A DNA stretch of 64,000 nucleotides from Caenorhabditis elegans (lineage: Eukaryota; Nematoda; Chromadorea; Rhabditida; Rhabditidae): the NCBI RefSeq assembly GCF_000002985.6, contig NC_003280.10, positions 2,906,001 to 2,970,000 on the forward strand, given 5' to 3'. Every line of letters starts with the position of its first letter. Positions within the stretch are counted from its first letter, which is position 1. Below, one piece after another: positions 1 to 11,800 of this stretch. The notes beneath the pieces are model-generated. The model had not been told where the DNA came from, searched no databases, and worked only from the letters and a program-made list of their open reading frames with translations. Position numbers and translations under genes: made by a program.

Positions 1-587
1 TGTTTTCTTTCGTTTTTCATCGATTTTTTTCGTTTTTTCTTAATAAAACTGATAAATAAATATTTTTTGCACAGATGCTAAAACAATTTCCAAGTAAAAA
101 AATTATGTATTCAGTGGGCAAGCAGCGGTGAAAGTGGTCAATGTAAAATGATGGATTACGGGAATACAAAACCTAAACTTTTTCTGAAACATGATACATA
201 TGCTGCTTAGATGCTGAAATTACCTGATTTTCATAACGAGACCGCTGAAAAAGTTTTGAGATTTTCAAAATTAAACTTTTTGTGCAAAAATCTCGACTTT
301 TTCACTAAAAAATTTGAATTTTGAAAACCTCAAAACTTTTTCAGCGGTCTCGTTATGAAAATCAGGTAATTTCAGCATCTAAGCAGCATATGTATCATGT
401 TTCAAAAAAAGTTTAGGTTTTGTATTCCCGTAATCCATCATTTTACATTGACCACTTTCACCGCTGCTTGCCCACTGAATACATAATTTTTTACTCGGAA
501 ATTGTTTTAGCATCTGTGCAAAAAATATTTATTTATCAGTTTTAATAAGAAAAAACGGGAAAAATCGATGAAAAACAAAAGAAAACA
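1..587. mobile_element. Long palindromic repeat (MITE-like foldback)
   Basis: The two arms are near-perfect reverse complements. The left arm (1 to ~285) starts TGTTTTC and contains ACATGATACATATGCTGC. The right arm (~305-587) ends GAAAACA and contains the complement. The loop of ~20 bases at ~288-305 is AT-rich. There is no ORF inside. It looks like a non-autonomous foldback element of the kind common in C. elegans; the true left end may lie outside the window. The flanking stretch to ~830 contains the word TTTCTAGGCCATGGCCGAGG on the minus strand, which I believe is a dispersed C. elegans repeat. Confidence 0.85.
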
Positions 588-877
588 GGCGGAAAACAAA
601 GCAAGATAAATGGCCGATGAAACTTGTCGGCCCCTCGGCCATGGCCTAGAAACCACTTTTCCTCGTCCCTCGTCAGGAAAAAGTTGCAGTGCGGATTTCC
701 AGCCAAATTCCAGTTGTATACCTTCAAGAAAAATTTGAATTTAAAATTGGCAAAAGCGTGTACAAAACAGGCCAAAGTCTTCTTTGCCAGCCTCTCATAG
801 GACTCTTCATGGCGGTCGAGAAGCGCCAAATCGCCGAATTACACATTATTTATTGGAATTTTAGGAGAGAAAAACCA

Positions 878-1745
878 AATTTTTAGCCCTTTTTCTAGTT
901 TTCCGGGCATGTTTACATGATTTTTCGGCAAAAAAAGCCCAAAAAATCTGGTCAATTTTGATGGAATTTTCGGTTTTTTTTTTTTCAAATTTTATGAGGA
1001 AAACTCAATTTTAAGGCCTTTTTTTTCCGAATTTTAAATAATTTCTGTGATTTTTAACGTTTTAAAATGGAATTTTTCCGGTTTCCTTATTTTGTGCAAT
1101 TTTTTCGCTTAAAAACCTGCTTTTCAGCGAAAAAGTGGCTTTTTTCTACATTTTTTCCAGGGAAAAGGGGGCTTTTGCAGCAAAAATCATATTTTTTCTA
1201 AATTTCTGAATTTTTCCACCAAAAGTTCGGCTTGTTTAGCACAATTTTGTCAATTTCAATCGATATTTGCGAAACTTTGACTAAATCTCTTGTTTAAGCG
1301 ATTGAAACCAGTTTTTCGACGAAAAATCGCTTAAACAAGAGATTTGGTCGACATTACGCAAATATCGATTGAAATTGTCAGAATTGTGCTAAAAAAGCCG
1401 AATTTTTTGTGGAAAAATTCAGAAATTTAGAAAAAATGTGTTTTTTGCTGCAAAAATTCCCTTTTCCCTGGAAAAGTGTAGAAAAAAGCCCCATTTTAGC
1501 TGAAAAGCAGGTTTTTAAGCGAAAAAATTGCACAAAGACAGAAAACCGGGCAAATTCCATTTTAAAACATTAAAAATCACAGAAATTATTTAAAATTCGG
1601 AAAAATGCCTAAAAATTTGGGGTTTCCCCATAAAATTTGGAAAAAACCGAAAATTTCATCGAAATTGACCGGATTTTGGGCTTTTTTGCCGAAAAAATCA
1701 TGTAAAAATACCCGGAAAACTAGAAAAAGGGCTAAAAATTGAATT
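878..1745. repeat. Second large inverted repeat
   Basis: The left arm (~878-1290) and right arm (~1350-1745) are imperfect reverse complements. The centre near 1290-1350 carries CTCTTGTTTAAGCG and its complement CGCTTAAACAAGAG. The outer ends carry GCCCTTTTTCTAGTTTTCCG and its complement. No coding capacity was recognised; small ORFs here are fragments of the repeat. From 1745 to 2608 I see only AT-rich low-complexity DNA with no recognisable gene. Confidence 0.8.
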
Positions 1746-2608
1746 TCGTCCAAATTTCTCGGTTTTTGCCAGAAAAAAGTCATTTTTTCACCAAAATTCT
1801 TGGTTTTTAGTCAATTTTCATAGATTTGCGAATTTTTAAATCAATTTTTCGTTGTAAAATTCCGGTTTCTTCAATTTTCAGGAGCATTTCGAGCAAAAAT
1901 TCTCCCAGAATTTTTCGGCTCAAAAATCGGAAAAAAACGCTTTGAAAAAAAGATTTTTGAGTGGAAAAAAAATGAAGAAAAGTCGATTTTCTGCGCAAAA
2001 ATCGAGATTTTATGTCAAAAATTAGCAATTTTTGTTGAAAAACCCTGTTAAAAGCGATTTTTAGCGAATTTTTCGCATAAAAATGACACGTTTTTAGTGA
2101 TTTTTTACGGATTTTCTCGCAGCAAAATTCGACACTTTTTTTCTAAATTTCTCACTTTTCCAGACAAAATTTCCGGAAATTTTCCAAATTCCAATAGAAA
2201 ATCCGCGATTTTTGTCCAAATTTCGGGGATTTTTCCAATTTTTAAGCTCGAATTCCGGAGCTTTTGGCTCAAATTTGCCAGATTTTTCGAATTTTTTACG
2301 GAAAATCCCAGTTTTTCGGTCAAATTTTGGCTGAAATTTAAAATTTTTAGGAAATATTTTAAGATTTTTCCAATTTTCAGCCCAAAATCCGCGATTTTTG
2401 GCCAAATTTTCGGGGTTTTTTCTCCAAAATTTCACACATTCCAAGGCTTTTGCCCCAAATTTTGGGGAATTTTTGCAATTTTGAGCCAGAAATTCGAGTT
2501 TTTTCGCAGAATTTTCCATTTTGGGTTTTTAAAATTCTACATTTTTGCTCAATTTCTGCGTTTTTCAGGTAAAATTTAAGGATTTTTCCAATTTTTTTTT
2601 CCAAATTT

Positions 2609-5600
2609 TCAGGAGCATTTCGAGAGCAGCAGCAGCAGCACCTTAACATTAAACTCTTTGCTCGCCGCCGCATACATCCTCTGATCCTGTGGAGTTCCGG
2701 CAATTGATCCGGCAGCCGGCGAATTTTCGTTCATAAATGAATGAAGTCCTATTAGAATTGCAGATACAGTCCATCCGGGATTCCATGATTCCGGATGATA
2801 ATCAGAAATTGATAGGCATAGGCGGGTATTTGTTTGGAATCTGCAAAAAACACTTTTTTTTTTTTAAATGAAACTTCGACAGAAAATGACTGAAATTTTA
2901 CCGTTTTAATGACATTTTTTACCATTTTTCAGCGATTTTTTAAAGGAAAATTTGGGGCACTTTTAATGCAAATAATAATAATAATTTTTTTTCGGAGTTT
3001 TTTTTTTTTGTTGAAAAATTTAATGTTTTTAGCCAAAAAATGAAAATTTGGGCAGAGGTTCCCCGTAAACGTGACTAAATGGAGCCCATCGGGAATTGTG
3101 ATGAGAATATCGTAATTCTATTGGCGAATTAACGAGGTTTTGCACATCACAATACTCAATAGATACATCCATTTGCCACAGGAAAATTGAGGTTTTTGAG
3201 TCAAAATTTGCACAAAATTGGGCAAAATTTCACATTTTGCCGATTTAAAAAAAATTTGAGGATTAAAACCGTTTTTCACAACAGTTTCTAATCATTTTTT
3301 TGTGCTGAAAAATCTAAAAATTTAGCCGATTTTCGATATTTTTCGGGTTTATTAAATTATAAACATTTTTCCTGACAAAATATGGCATTTTTGATAATTT
3401 TTAACGATTTTTCGCAAAAATCTCCCAACTTTGGAGTAATTTATCTAAAACTGACCGAGAATCTTAATTGTTAGACGAAAACTTCAAGTTTTTATAAGAA
3501 TAAATGAATTTTTCCGTGAAAATCTACAAAATCGTCAAATTAGGCCATTTGTAGGTTAAACTTTTCAAATGCAAAACTGAATTTTTTACAATTTATTGGT
3601 TAAAATTCTGTAAATTCTGAGAGAATGGAATGTGAACTTTTTTGAATCAAAATCTGAAAAACCAAAGAAAATTGCAATTTTCTCAGAAATTCATCGAGAA
3701 AAAATGAATTTCCGGGTAAAAATCGATTTTTTTTGACGATTTTCAATGATTTTTATGTAACTTTTGAGCAAAAATTAATTTTTTTGACGATTTTCCTCAT
3801 TTTTTCAGCAAAAAATTGATTTTAATCGCATTTTTTGGCCATTTTCCAACTTTTTTGTGCAACTTTCCAGCGAATATGTAAATTTAATCGTATTTTTGAC
3901 CATTTTATACGCTATTTTCCAGCAAAATTTGGTTTTTTACCGCATTTTCTACCATTTTTCTCGATTTTTTCGATATTTTTCAGAAAAACTTGGTTTTAAT
4001 CGTATCTTTACTGATTTTTCCGAATTTTTCAAAAAAAAAAATTAGATTTTTTGCATTTTTCGAGGAAAAAAAAAGGATTTTGTGCCGTTTTTGGCTGATA
4101 TAATCCAATTTTTAAAAACAAAAATGACATTTTTGAACATTTTCAGCAAAAATCGATTTTAATCGCATTTTTCGACCAATTTCAATGATTTTCTTACAAT
4201 TTTTCGGGAAAATTTAATTTTAATCGTATTTTTGGCGATTTCCAATGATTTTTATTTACAAAAAAGTTGGAAAATGGCCAAAAATGCGATTAAAATCAAT
4301 TTTTTCTGAAAAAATGAGGAAAATCGTCAAAAAAATTAATTTTTGCTCAAAAGTTACATAAAAATCATTGAAAACCGTATTTTTTGACGATTTTTTTTTC
4401 GCAATTTTCGTGTCCGTCCGTCATTACTACCTTCCATTCGGTGTAATCATCGTGATAGCAGGTGGACTCCACGGGAAATTCTCCTTAAAAATCACTTTTC
4501 CCCAATAATAACCACCATAGAATGGTGTATCCGGTGATCCACGAAGGCAATAATGCCATTCAAGAATATTATCCTCATTTGGAAGTGCTTTAATTCCATC
4601 AACAGGATCTTGCATCAGTTTTGCGTAGTCTTTTTGGAGGCGTCGAACGGCTGAGCTGGATGCTGTGCCAGCTGCTGGTACGGATACGCCGGGACCCTGC
4701 AAATAATTGGGAATTATTAGGGTAAAAACACCCAAAAAAAGTAGCGAAAAATTGAAAAATTTAGGGGTTTTTCCATTTTTATAGTGGAAAAATCGAATTT
4801 TTTAAGAGTAAAAACACCAAAAAATTAGCCAAAAATTGAAAAATTAGTGGAAAAATTGAAAATTTTTGGTTTTTTTGCCAGAAAATTGGGGGTTTTTTGG
4901 AGAAAATTTGAAATTTTTGGTTTTTTCCAGAAAATTTTTTTAAAATTTCGAATTTTTTAGGGTGAAAACCCAAAAAATTAGCGAAAAATTGAAAATTTAA
5001 TTTTGTGAAAAAAAAAGTGAAAAAAATCATTTTTTAAGCCAAAAATTTCCAGTTTTTCCGAATTTTTGCTCCGAAAACTGTCGTATTTTAGCAGAATTAT
5101 TAAAAAATTCTCTGAAAAATCGATGAAAAAATTAGGATTTTTGGCATTTTTGCCGCGAAAAATTCCAATTTTTCAGAAAAAAAAATCCAAAAAAATGAAA
5201 TATTTACTGGAGGAAAATTATAAACTTTCAGAAAAAATCAATATTTATTTGTTAAAAAAACAATTTTTCTGAAAAATTCAACATTTTCGAAAAAAAAATC
5301 TAAAAATCAAAATTGATCTGTTTTTCCTCCAAAAAATTCAAAACTATAAGAAAAAATTAAAAATTCACTTTTTTTCAGAAAAATTGATTGCTTGGTTAAA
5401 AAAATTGAGAATTTTTAGGGTAAAAACCCAAAAAATTAGCGAAAAATTGAAAAATTTAGGGGGTTTTTCAATTTTATAGTGGAAAAATCGAATTTTTTAA
5501 GGGTAAAAACACCGAAAAATTAGCCAAAAATTGAAAATTTTTGGTTTTTTTGTCAGAAACTTGGGGTTTTTTTGGAGAAAATTTGAAATTTTTGGTTTTT

Positions 5601-7547
5601 TCCAGAAAATTTTTTTTTTGTAAAGCTTGAATTTTTTAACAGAATTTTTTGATTTTTTCAGAAAATTTCGAATTTTTTCAGAAAATTAAAATTTTTTGAT
5701 TAAAAAATTGAATTTTTAGAGTAAAAACACCCAAAAAATTAACCAAGAAATTGAAAATTTTCGGGGGTTTTCAATTTTATAGTGGAAAAAATTGAAAATT
5801 TTGGTTTTTTTTGAAAAGTTTGATTTTTTAACAGAAATTATTGATTTTTTCAGAAAATGTTGAATTTTTTATGGTAAAAACCCAAAAATTAGCCTAAAAT
5901 TGGGCAATTTTGTGGGTTTTTCCTGAAATTTTCGGGGAAAATTGGAATTTTGGTTTTTAAAATAAAACATTGATTTTTTAAGAAAATTTTGAATTTTTTC
6001 AGTGAATTTTTAATTTTTTTTAGAGTAAAAAACCCAAACAAAGTAGCGAAAAATTGAAAATTTTTGGTTTTTTTGCCAGAAAATTGGGGTTTTTTTGGAG
6101 AAAATTTGAAATTTTTGGTTTTTTCCAGAAATTTTTTTTTTTGGAAAGCTTCAATTTTGAACAGAATTTATTGATTTTTTCAGAAAATTTCGAATTTTAT
6201 AAAATTAAAATTTTTTGATTAAAAAATTGAATTTTTTAGGGTAATAACCCAAAAAATTAGCGAAAAATTGAAATTTTAATTTTGTTAAATTTCCAATTTT
6301 TCCGGATTTTTGCTCCGAAAACTGTCGTATTTTAGCAGAATTTAAAAAAAATTATCTGAAAAATCGATGAAAAATTAGGATTTTTGGCATTTTTGCCGCG
6401 AAAAATTCCAATTTTTCAGAAAAAAAAATCCAAAAAAATGAAATATTTACTGGAGGAAAATTATAAACTTTCAGAAAAAAACAATATTTATTTGTTAAAA
6501 AAACAATTTTTCTGAAAAATTCACCATTTTCGAAAAAAAAATCTAAAAATCAAAATTGATCTGTTTTTCCTCCAAAAAATTCAAAACTATAAGAAAAAAT
6601 TAAAAATTCACTTTTTTTCAGAAAAATTGATTGCTTGGTTAAAAAAATTGAGAATTTTTAGGGTAAAAACCCAAAAAATTAGCGAAAAATTGAAAAATTT
6701 AGGGGGTTTTTCAATTTTATAGTGGAAAAATCGAATTTTTTAAGGGTAAAAACACCAAAAAATTAGCCAAAAATTGAAAAATTAGTGGAAAAATTGGAAA
6801 ATTTTGGTTTTTTTCGATAAGCTTGAATTTTTTGAAAATTTTTAATTATGTTTTTTTTTTATTAGTTTTTTTGAAAAGTTCGATTTTTTAACGGAAATTA
6901 TTGATTTTTTCAGAAAATTTTGAATTTTTTTATGGTAAAAACCCGAAGAATTAACCAAAAATTGGGCCATTTTGAGGGTTTTTTCCTGAATTTTTCGGGG
7001 AAAATTGGAATTTTGGTTTTTAAAATAAAACATTGATTTTTTAAAGAAAATTTTGAATTTTTTTAGAGTAAAAAACCCTAAAAATTAGCCAAAAATTGAA
7101 AAATTGGGGGATATTTGGTTTTTTAAACAGAAAATATTAATTTTTTCTGATAGTTTTGAATTTTTTTGAGGAAAAACAGATCAATTTTGATTTTTAGATT
7201 TTTTTTTCGAAAATGTTGATTTTTTTCAGAAAAATTGTTTTTTTTAACAAATAAATATTGTTTTTTTCTGAAAGTTTATAATTTTCCTCCAGTAAATATT
7301 TCATTTTTTTGGATTTTTTTTTCTGAAAATGTGGATTTTTTCGCGGCAAAAATGCCAAAAATCCTAATTTTTCATCGATTTTTTAAAAATTCTGCTAAAA
7401 AAAATCCGAAAAAACTGGAAATTTTTGGCTTAAAAATTGAAGTTTTCCACATTTTTTTCACAAAATTAAATTTTCAATTTTTTTAAATGAGAATTTATAA
7501 TTTTTAATGATTTTTCGTTTAAAAAAAAAACTCACCAAATTCAGCAT
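2609..7547 (-). CDS. ubc-15: UBE2J2-type ER ubiquitin-conjugating enzyme (E2)
   Basis: Exons on the minus strand are 7547-7536 (four codons, MLNL), 4696-4431 and 2840-2609, with phases that fit (169 residues if it ends at TGA 2611-2609). The UBC fold is clear: RRLQKDYAKLMQDP, NILEWHYCLRG, then YYWGKVIF, FPWSPPAITMITPNGR and the active-site region TRLCLSISDYHP with the catalytic Cys, then SWNPGWTVSAILIGLHSFM. This matches the UBE2J2/Ubc6 subfamily, which ubiquitinates ER-associated degradation substrates from the ER membrane. The C-terminal anchor expected of that family is not seen: the frame closes after VLLLLLSKCS, so either a further 3' exon was missed (a weak GT follows ...FNVK) or this form lacks the anchor. 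A 3' splice-like CCAG at ~7608 could be a trans-splice site. Introns of 1.6 and 2.8 kb are low-complexity. The symbol is from memory; ubc-26 is a close alternative. Confidence 0.85.
3727..4391. repeat. Inverted repeat inside the E2 gene's second intron
   Basis: The segment 3727-3857 (TGACGATTTTCAATGATTTT ... CCATTTTCCAACTTTTTTGT) reappears as its reverse complement at 4258-4391. The intervening ~400 bases are AT-rich repeats of the same words (AATCGATTTTAATCGCATTT). It lies within intron 2841-4430. The rest of that intron (2841-3726) holds no recognisable feature other than AT-rich sequence. Confidence 0.7.
4779..7470. repeat. Tandem plus inverted duplication in the E2 gene's first intron
   Basis: A block at ~5035-5560 recurs at ~6285-6780 with an offset near 1244 bases (for example TGCTCCGAAAACTGTCGTAT at 5067 and 6311). 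Part of the same block (~6360-6570) appears again as an inverted copy at ~7160-7380. The words TTTTTTGGAGAAAATTTGAA recur at ~4890, 5570 and 6090. All of it lies in intron 4697-7535 and nothing coding was found. Confidence 0.75.
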
Positions 7548-8866
7548 TTTCACCAGATAATCGATTCGGTTTCACCAAGTTTTTGGCGCCCCAAGAGAGT
7601 GATCTGGACGGAAAATTTGATGAAATTAACCGAAAATTGGCGAAAAATAGATAAAATGCGGTGAAAAATAACCGTTTCCGGGGAAAAAATAGCAAAAAAT
7701 CAATAAAAATGACTGAAAATTGTCCATTTTTGACGGAAAAAATCAGAAAAAAGCAGGGAAAAATCACAGAAGCTATTAACAATTAAAAAAAAATTCGAAA
7801 AAAAAATGAAATGGGACAGGAAATTTCAATAAATTAGCGATGGAAAGCGTAGAGAAAAGGTGGAGAGAGAGAAGTGAAGAGACGCAGACAGTTGTACGGA
7901 GAAGAAAGATGACGTCATCGCTTAGAAATCTCTGAAAATTTGGGGATTTTTAGTCGGAAAAATGGATTTTTTGGGGAAAAATCGGGATTTTCTAGTGAAA
8001 AATCACGAAAAACTGGAATTTTGTGTTAAAATCAGTGATTTTTACTCTAAAAATCACTGAAAAACTGATTTTTTGGTTGAAAATCCAATTTTTTTCGATT
8101 AAAAATCAAATTTTTGGCTCAAAAATCGGAATTTTCAGTCTAAACTCATTTTTAAACGGGGTTTTTTTGGAAAATTTCGAGTTTTTTGGCTGAAAATCCA
8201 GAATTTCAGGGATTTTTAGCTGAAAATTGACTGAAAAACGATAATTTTCAGCGGAAAAATAAAATTTTTGGTCTAAAAACAACTTGATTTTCTAGTGAAA
8301 ATCCAGTTTTTTTTCAGTGAAAAAGTGGAAAAATCTATATTTTTTCAGGCAAAATTAGTGATTTTTGATCGAAAATTGATTTTTAGTCTAAAAAAAAGTG
8401 TTTTTTTGGCAAAAAGTTCAGGTTTTCACGTAAAAAACTAAAAACCTCAAATTTTTGGCTTAAAAATCGGAGTTTTTGTCGAAAATGCTGTGTTTTTCTT
8501 GTGAAATAGCACTAAAAACTGAATTTTTACCCCCGTAAATCCACAGTTTTTCGAGTAAAAATAGAAAATTCAGGGATTTTTTGTGTGTGAAAAATTGAAA
8601 TTTGGCCATTTTTCAGAATTTTTGGCCTTTTTAGGCGATTTTCGGCCTTTATTAGGTAATTTTTGGCCTTTTTTCGGTGATTTTTATTAATTTTTAGCGG
8701 GAATTTCCTCAAAATTTGAGATTTTCGGCGATTTTCAGATAATTTTTGGCCGTTTTTCGGTGATTTTTAGGTCATTTTTCAGAATTTTCGGCCAATTTTG
8801 AGGATTCTTTGGCCATTTTTTGTGAATTCCATCAATTTTTCACTCAAAAACGAGCAAAAAACTGAC
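7548..8866 (-). other. Spacer between ncap-1 coding exons and the E2 start; possible E2 promoter
   Basis: Most of it is AT-rich low complexity. One stretch (~7800-7920) is different: on the minus strand it reads GACGTCATCTTTCTTCTCC followed by pyrimidine-rich DNA and a CCAG at ~7608 before the E2 start. This looks like a promoter/5' leader for the E2 gene (inference). The ncap-1 3' end and poly(A) site must lie here but were not identified. Confidence 0.4.
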
Positions 8867-11800
8867 AATAAATTGCCAGACGTCGCCGTTGTGCTCGTCG
8901 AAGAGCTCGGAGCCGGCGGTGGAGCAGCAAAAGCAGAAGACAGAGAAGATGAAGCCGTAGTGGTGGTGGTGGAAGGACGAGAGTTTCTGATCTGAAAATT
9001 GGGGAAATTTTAGTCGAAAATATACAAATTTTAGAGGAATTTCTATGATTTTTGAGTGGAAAACTCGAATTTTTGAAGAAAAAAAGTTGATTTCGAGCAA
9101 AAATCCGTACTTTTATCGCATTTTTTGACTGAAAATTGCAAATTTGGGCTTAAAAATTCGAATTTCAGCGTTTTTAGCTACTTTTCGGAAATTTTATGCG
9201 AAATTCTGACGAAAATCATAGTTTTTTGGCAAAATTTCGACTAAAATCATGAATTTTCGAGTTTTAAAATCGAAAAATTCGAATTTTGTGGCTTCAAAAT
9301 GGCAAATTTCACGAATTTTTCAGATTTAAACCGAAAAAATGGGGTTTTTTAAGATTTTTTTCTCAGAAAATCGCAATTTTTTTCAAAAAACTCGAAAAAA
9401 GCATAGTTTTTGGTGAGAAAATGTCTAAAAACCCAATTTTTTCGGCCAAAAATGCGATTTTTCAGCCAAAAATCGCTGAAAATTCGCGAAAAAGCACGGT
9501 TTTTCGGCAATTTTTTTTTGGAGAAAAAGGCATATTTCACGAACTTTTGAGCAATTTTTTGAGTGAAAAATTCGAATTTTCACTATTTTCAGCTACTTTT
9601 CTGAAATTTTATGCAAAAAATCTGCCGAAAATCAAATATTTTTTGGTAAAATTTCGACTTTTTTAAATCGAAAAATTCAAATTTTGCGGTTTGAAAATGG
9701 CAAATTTCACGAATTTTTGAGATTTAAACTGAAAAAATGGTTTTTTTTGCATTTTTTATACAATTTTTTTCAAAAAGCTCGGAAAAAAACCCTTTTTTTG
9801 GAGGAAAATTGTCTAAAAATCGCGCGAAAAACACACAAAAATGTGGGAAAAAGTGGAGAATTAGAGAAGCAGACGGAGGATTTTCAGAGAAAAAAAAACC
9901 AAAGAGGCGCAGAGATTCCGAACGAAATTCGTCACCAATTTCCATGGAAACTCTGAGCAAAAAGTGGAAAAAATTGCACTTTTCAGCAATTTTTAAGCTA
10001 AAAATTGGATTTTCCGCGATTTTAAAGGTTAATTTCCGATAATTTAGGCTGTAAATTTCAATTTTTCAGCCAAAATACTCGAAAAAATCAAAAATTTCGC
10101 CGGAAAAATGCTGAAAATTCGATATTTTTTGAAGTTTCAGTCAAAAATATCGGTTTTTTTAGCATTTTTCCGGCCAAAATTCAGCTGAAAATCACATTTT
10201 TTCCACAAAAAAGTCAATAATAATCTTGTGATGAGAAAGATAAGAAAAGTGGTGAAAAAATGTCAATTTCCAGCGAATAATTGGGAAATTTCCTCAGATT
10301 TTATACAATTTCAACACTATTTTAGGCTTTTTCAGCCAAAAAATCAAATTTTCGAAGATTTTTAGTGAAAAATTAGCAAATTTCGGCGATTTTTCCACAG
10401 AAATCGACCAAAAAATCCAAAATTCAGCGAAATTTTTAAGATTTTCGGCTAAAAATTAACGAAATTAGCTTAATTTTTATCCAGAAAATCGATTTTTTTC
10501 AATTTTTTGGAGCAAAATACTCAATTTTTACAGAATTTTAAAGATCTTCAGATGTTTTTTGACTAAAAATAAATTTTTTTAGCCGAAAAACCACTGAAAA
10601 TTCAGTTTTTAGCATTTTTTTTCCAGATTTTTCCACTGAAAACTGATTTTTAAGCCATTTTTTCCAGATTTTCAGCTAAAAATCAACGAAATTAGCTTAA
10701 TTTTATCCAGAAAATCGATTTTTCCCGATTTTTTGAGCAAAATACTCAATTTTTTCAGAATTTTCGAGATTTTCAGTCAAAAATTAACGAATTTAGACGT
10801 TTTTTAGCTGAAAAACATGCAATTTTTCAGATTTTTCCACTGAAAACAAAAAAAAAACGATTTTTAAGCCATTTTTCCCAGATTTTCACCCAAAAATCAC
10901 GGAAAATTCAGTTTTTCCGGCAATTTTTCAGATTTTTCAGGCAATTTTCCAGATTTTCAGCTAAAAAATAACGAAATTAGCTTAATTTTATCCAGAAAAT
11001 CGATTTTTCCCGATTTTTTTGAGCAAATTTTCAAGTTTTTCAGCTAAAAATTAAGGTATTCAGACATTTTTCAAATGAAAATCTACTTTTTTAGACGAAA
11101 AACCACTGAAAATTTAGTTTTTAAGCCATTTTTCCCAGATTTTCACCCGAAAAATCACGGAAAATTCAGTTTTTCAGGCAATTTTTCACATTTTTCAGCC
11201 ATTTTTTCCAGATTTTCAGCTCGAGCTCCGTACCATTGAGCCGGCACCTGGCGGCGGTGGAAGCAGTGGCACTAGGCCTCCAGTAGATGCTCCAGGAGCC
11301 GGACGAGGGCGGGAAACTGCACTTTTATCCTTTTTCTGCAAGAAAATTAGGGTAATTTTCAGAGATTTTCAGTCCGAAATTCGTACTCCAATGTTAATTG
11401 AGATGGTTTGTCCCTCTTTAAATGCTAAATCCAAGCTTGGACCGGCAGAAAGATCCTGTTTTTCCAGTTCGGCGCTTCGTTCGATATAACGAAAGTGATC
11501 CTGGAAATTGGGCGGTTTTTTTGGGACTTTTTAGTGAAATTTTGGGAAAAATTGGAGAATTTTGAGAGAAAAACCGAGAAAATCGGGTGAAAACTGACTT
11601 TTTGAGCGATTTTTGTGAAGAAAATTGAGAAATTCAGTGATTTTTTGGGAATTTTTGGTGAAAAATCGAGAAAATCTGGTGAAAACTGATTTTTAAAGCG
11701 ATTTTTGTGAATTTTTCAGGAAAAATTAGTTTTTTTTGAGGATAAATGGGGTTTTTCGGGAATATTTGATGAAAAATTGGGTTATTTTGAGAGAAAAACC

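Noticed and set aside
542-829. 95-codon minus-strand frame beginning [10 protein letters not shown]
   Set aside because: It overlaps the right end of the foldback at 1-587 and contains the dispersed word TTTCTAGGCCATGGCCGAGG; I see no gene context.
2094-2579. Overlapping 100-160-codon frames on both strands rich in Phe, Lys and Asn
   Set aside because: Low-complexity AT-rich DNA between foldbacks gives open frames on both strands; there is no conserved motif or splice context.
8798-8995. Plus-strand frame with Val/Ala/Gly-rich peptide
   Set aside because: It is the antisense shadow of the Ser/Thr/Pro-rich exon 7 of ncap-1.
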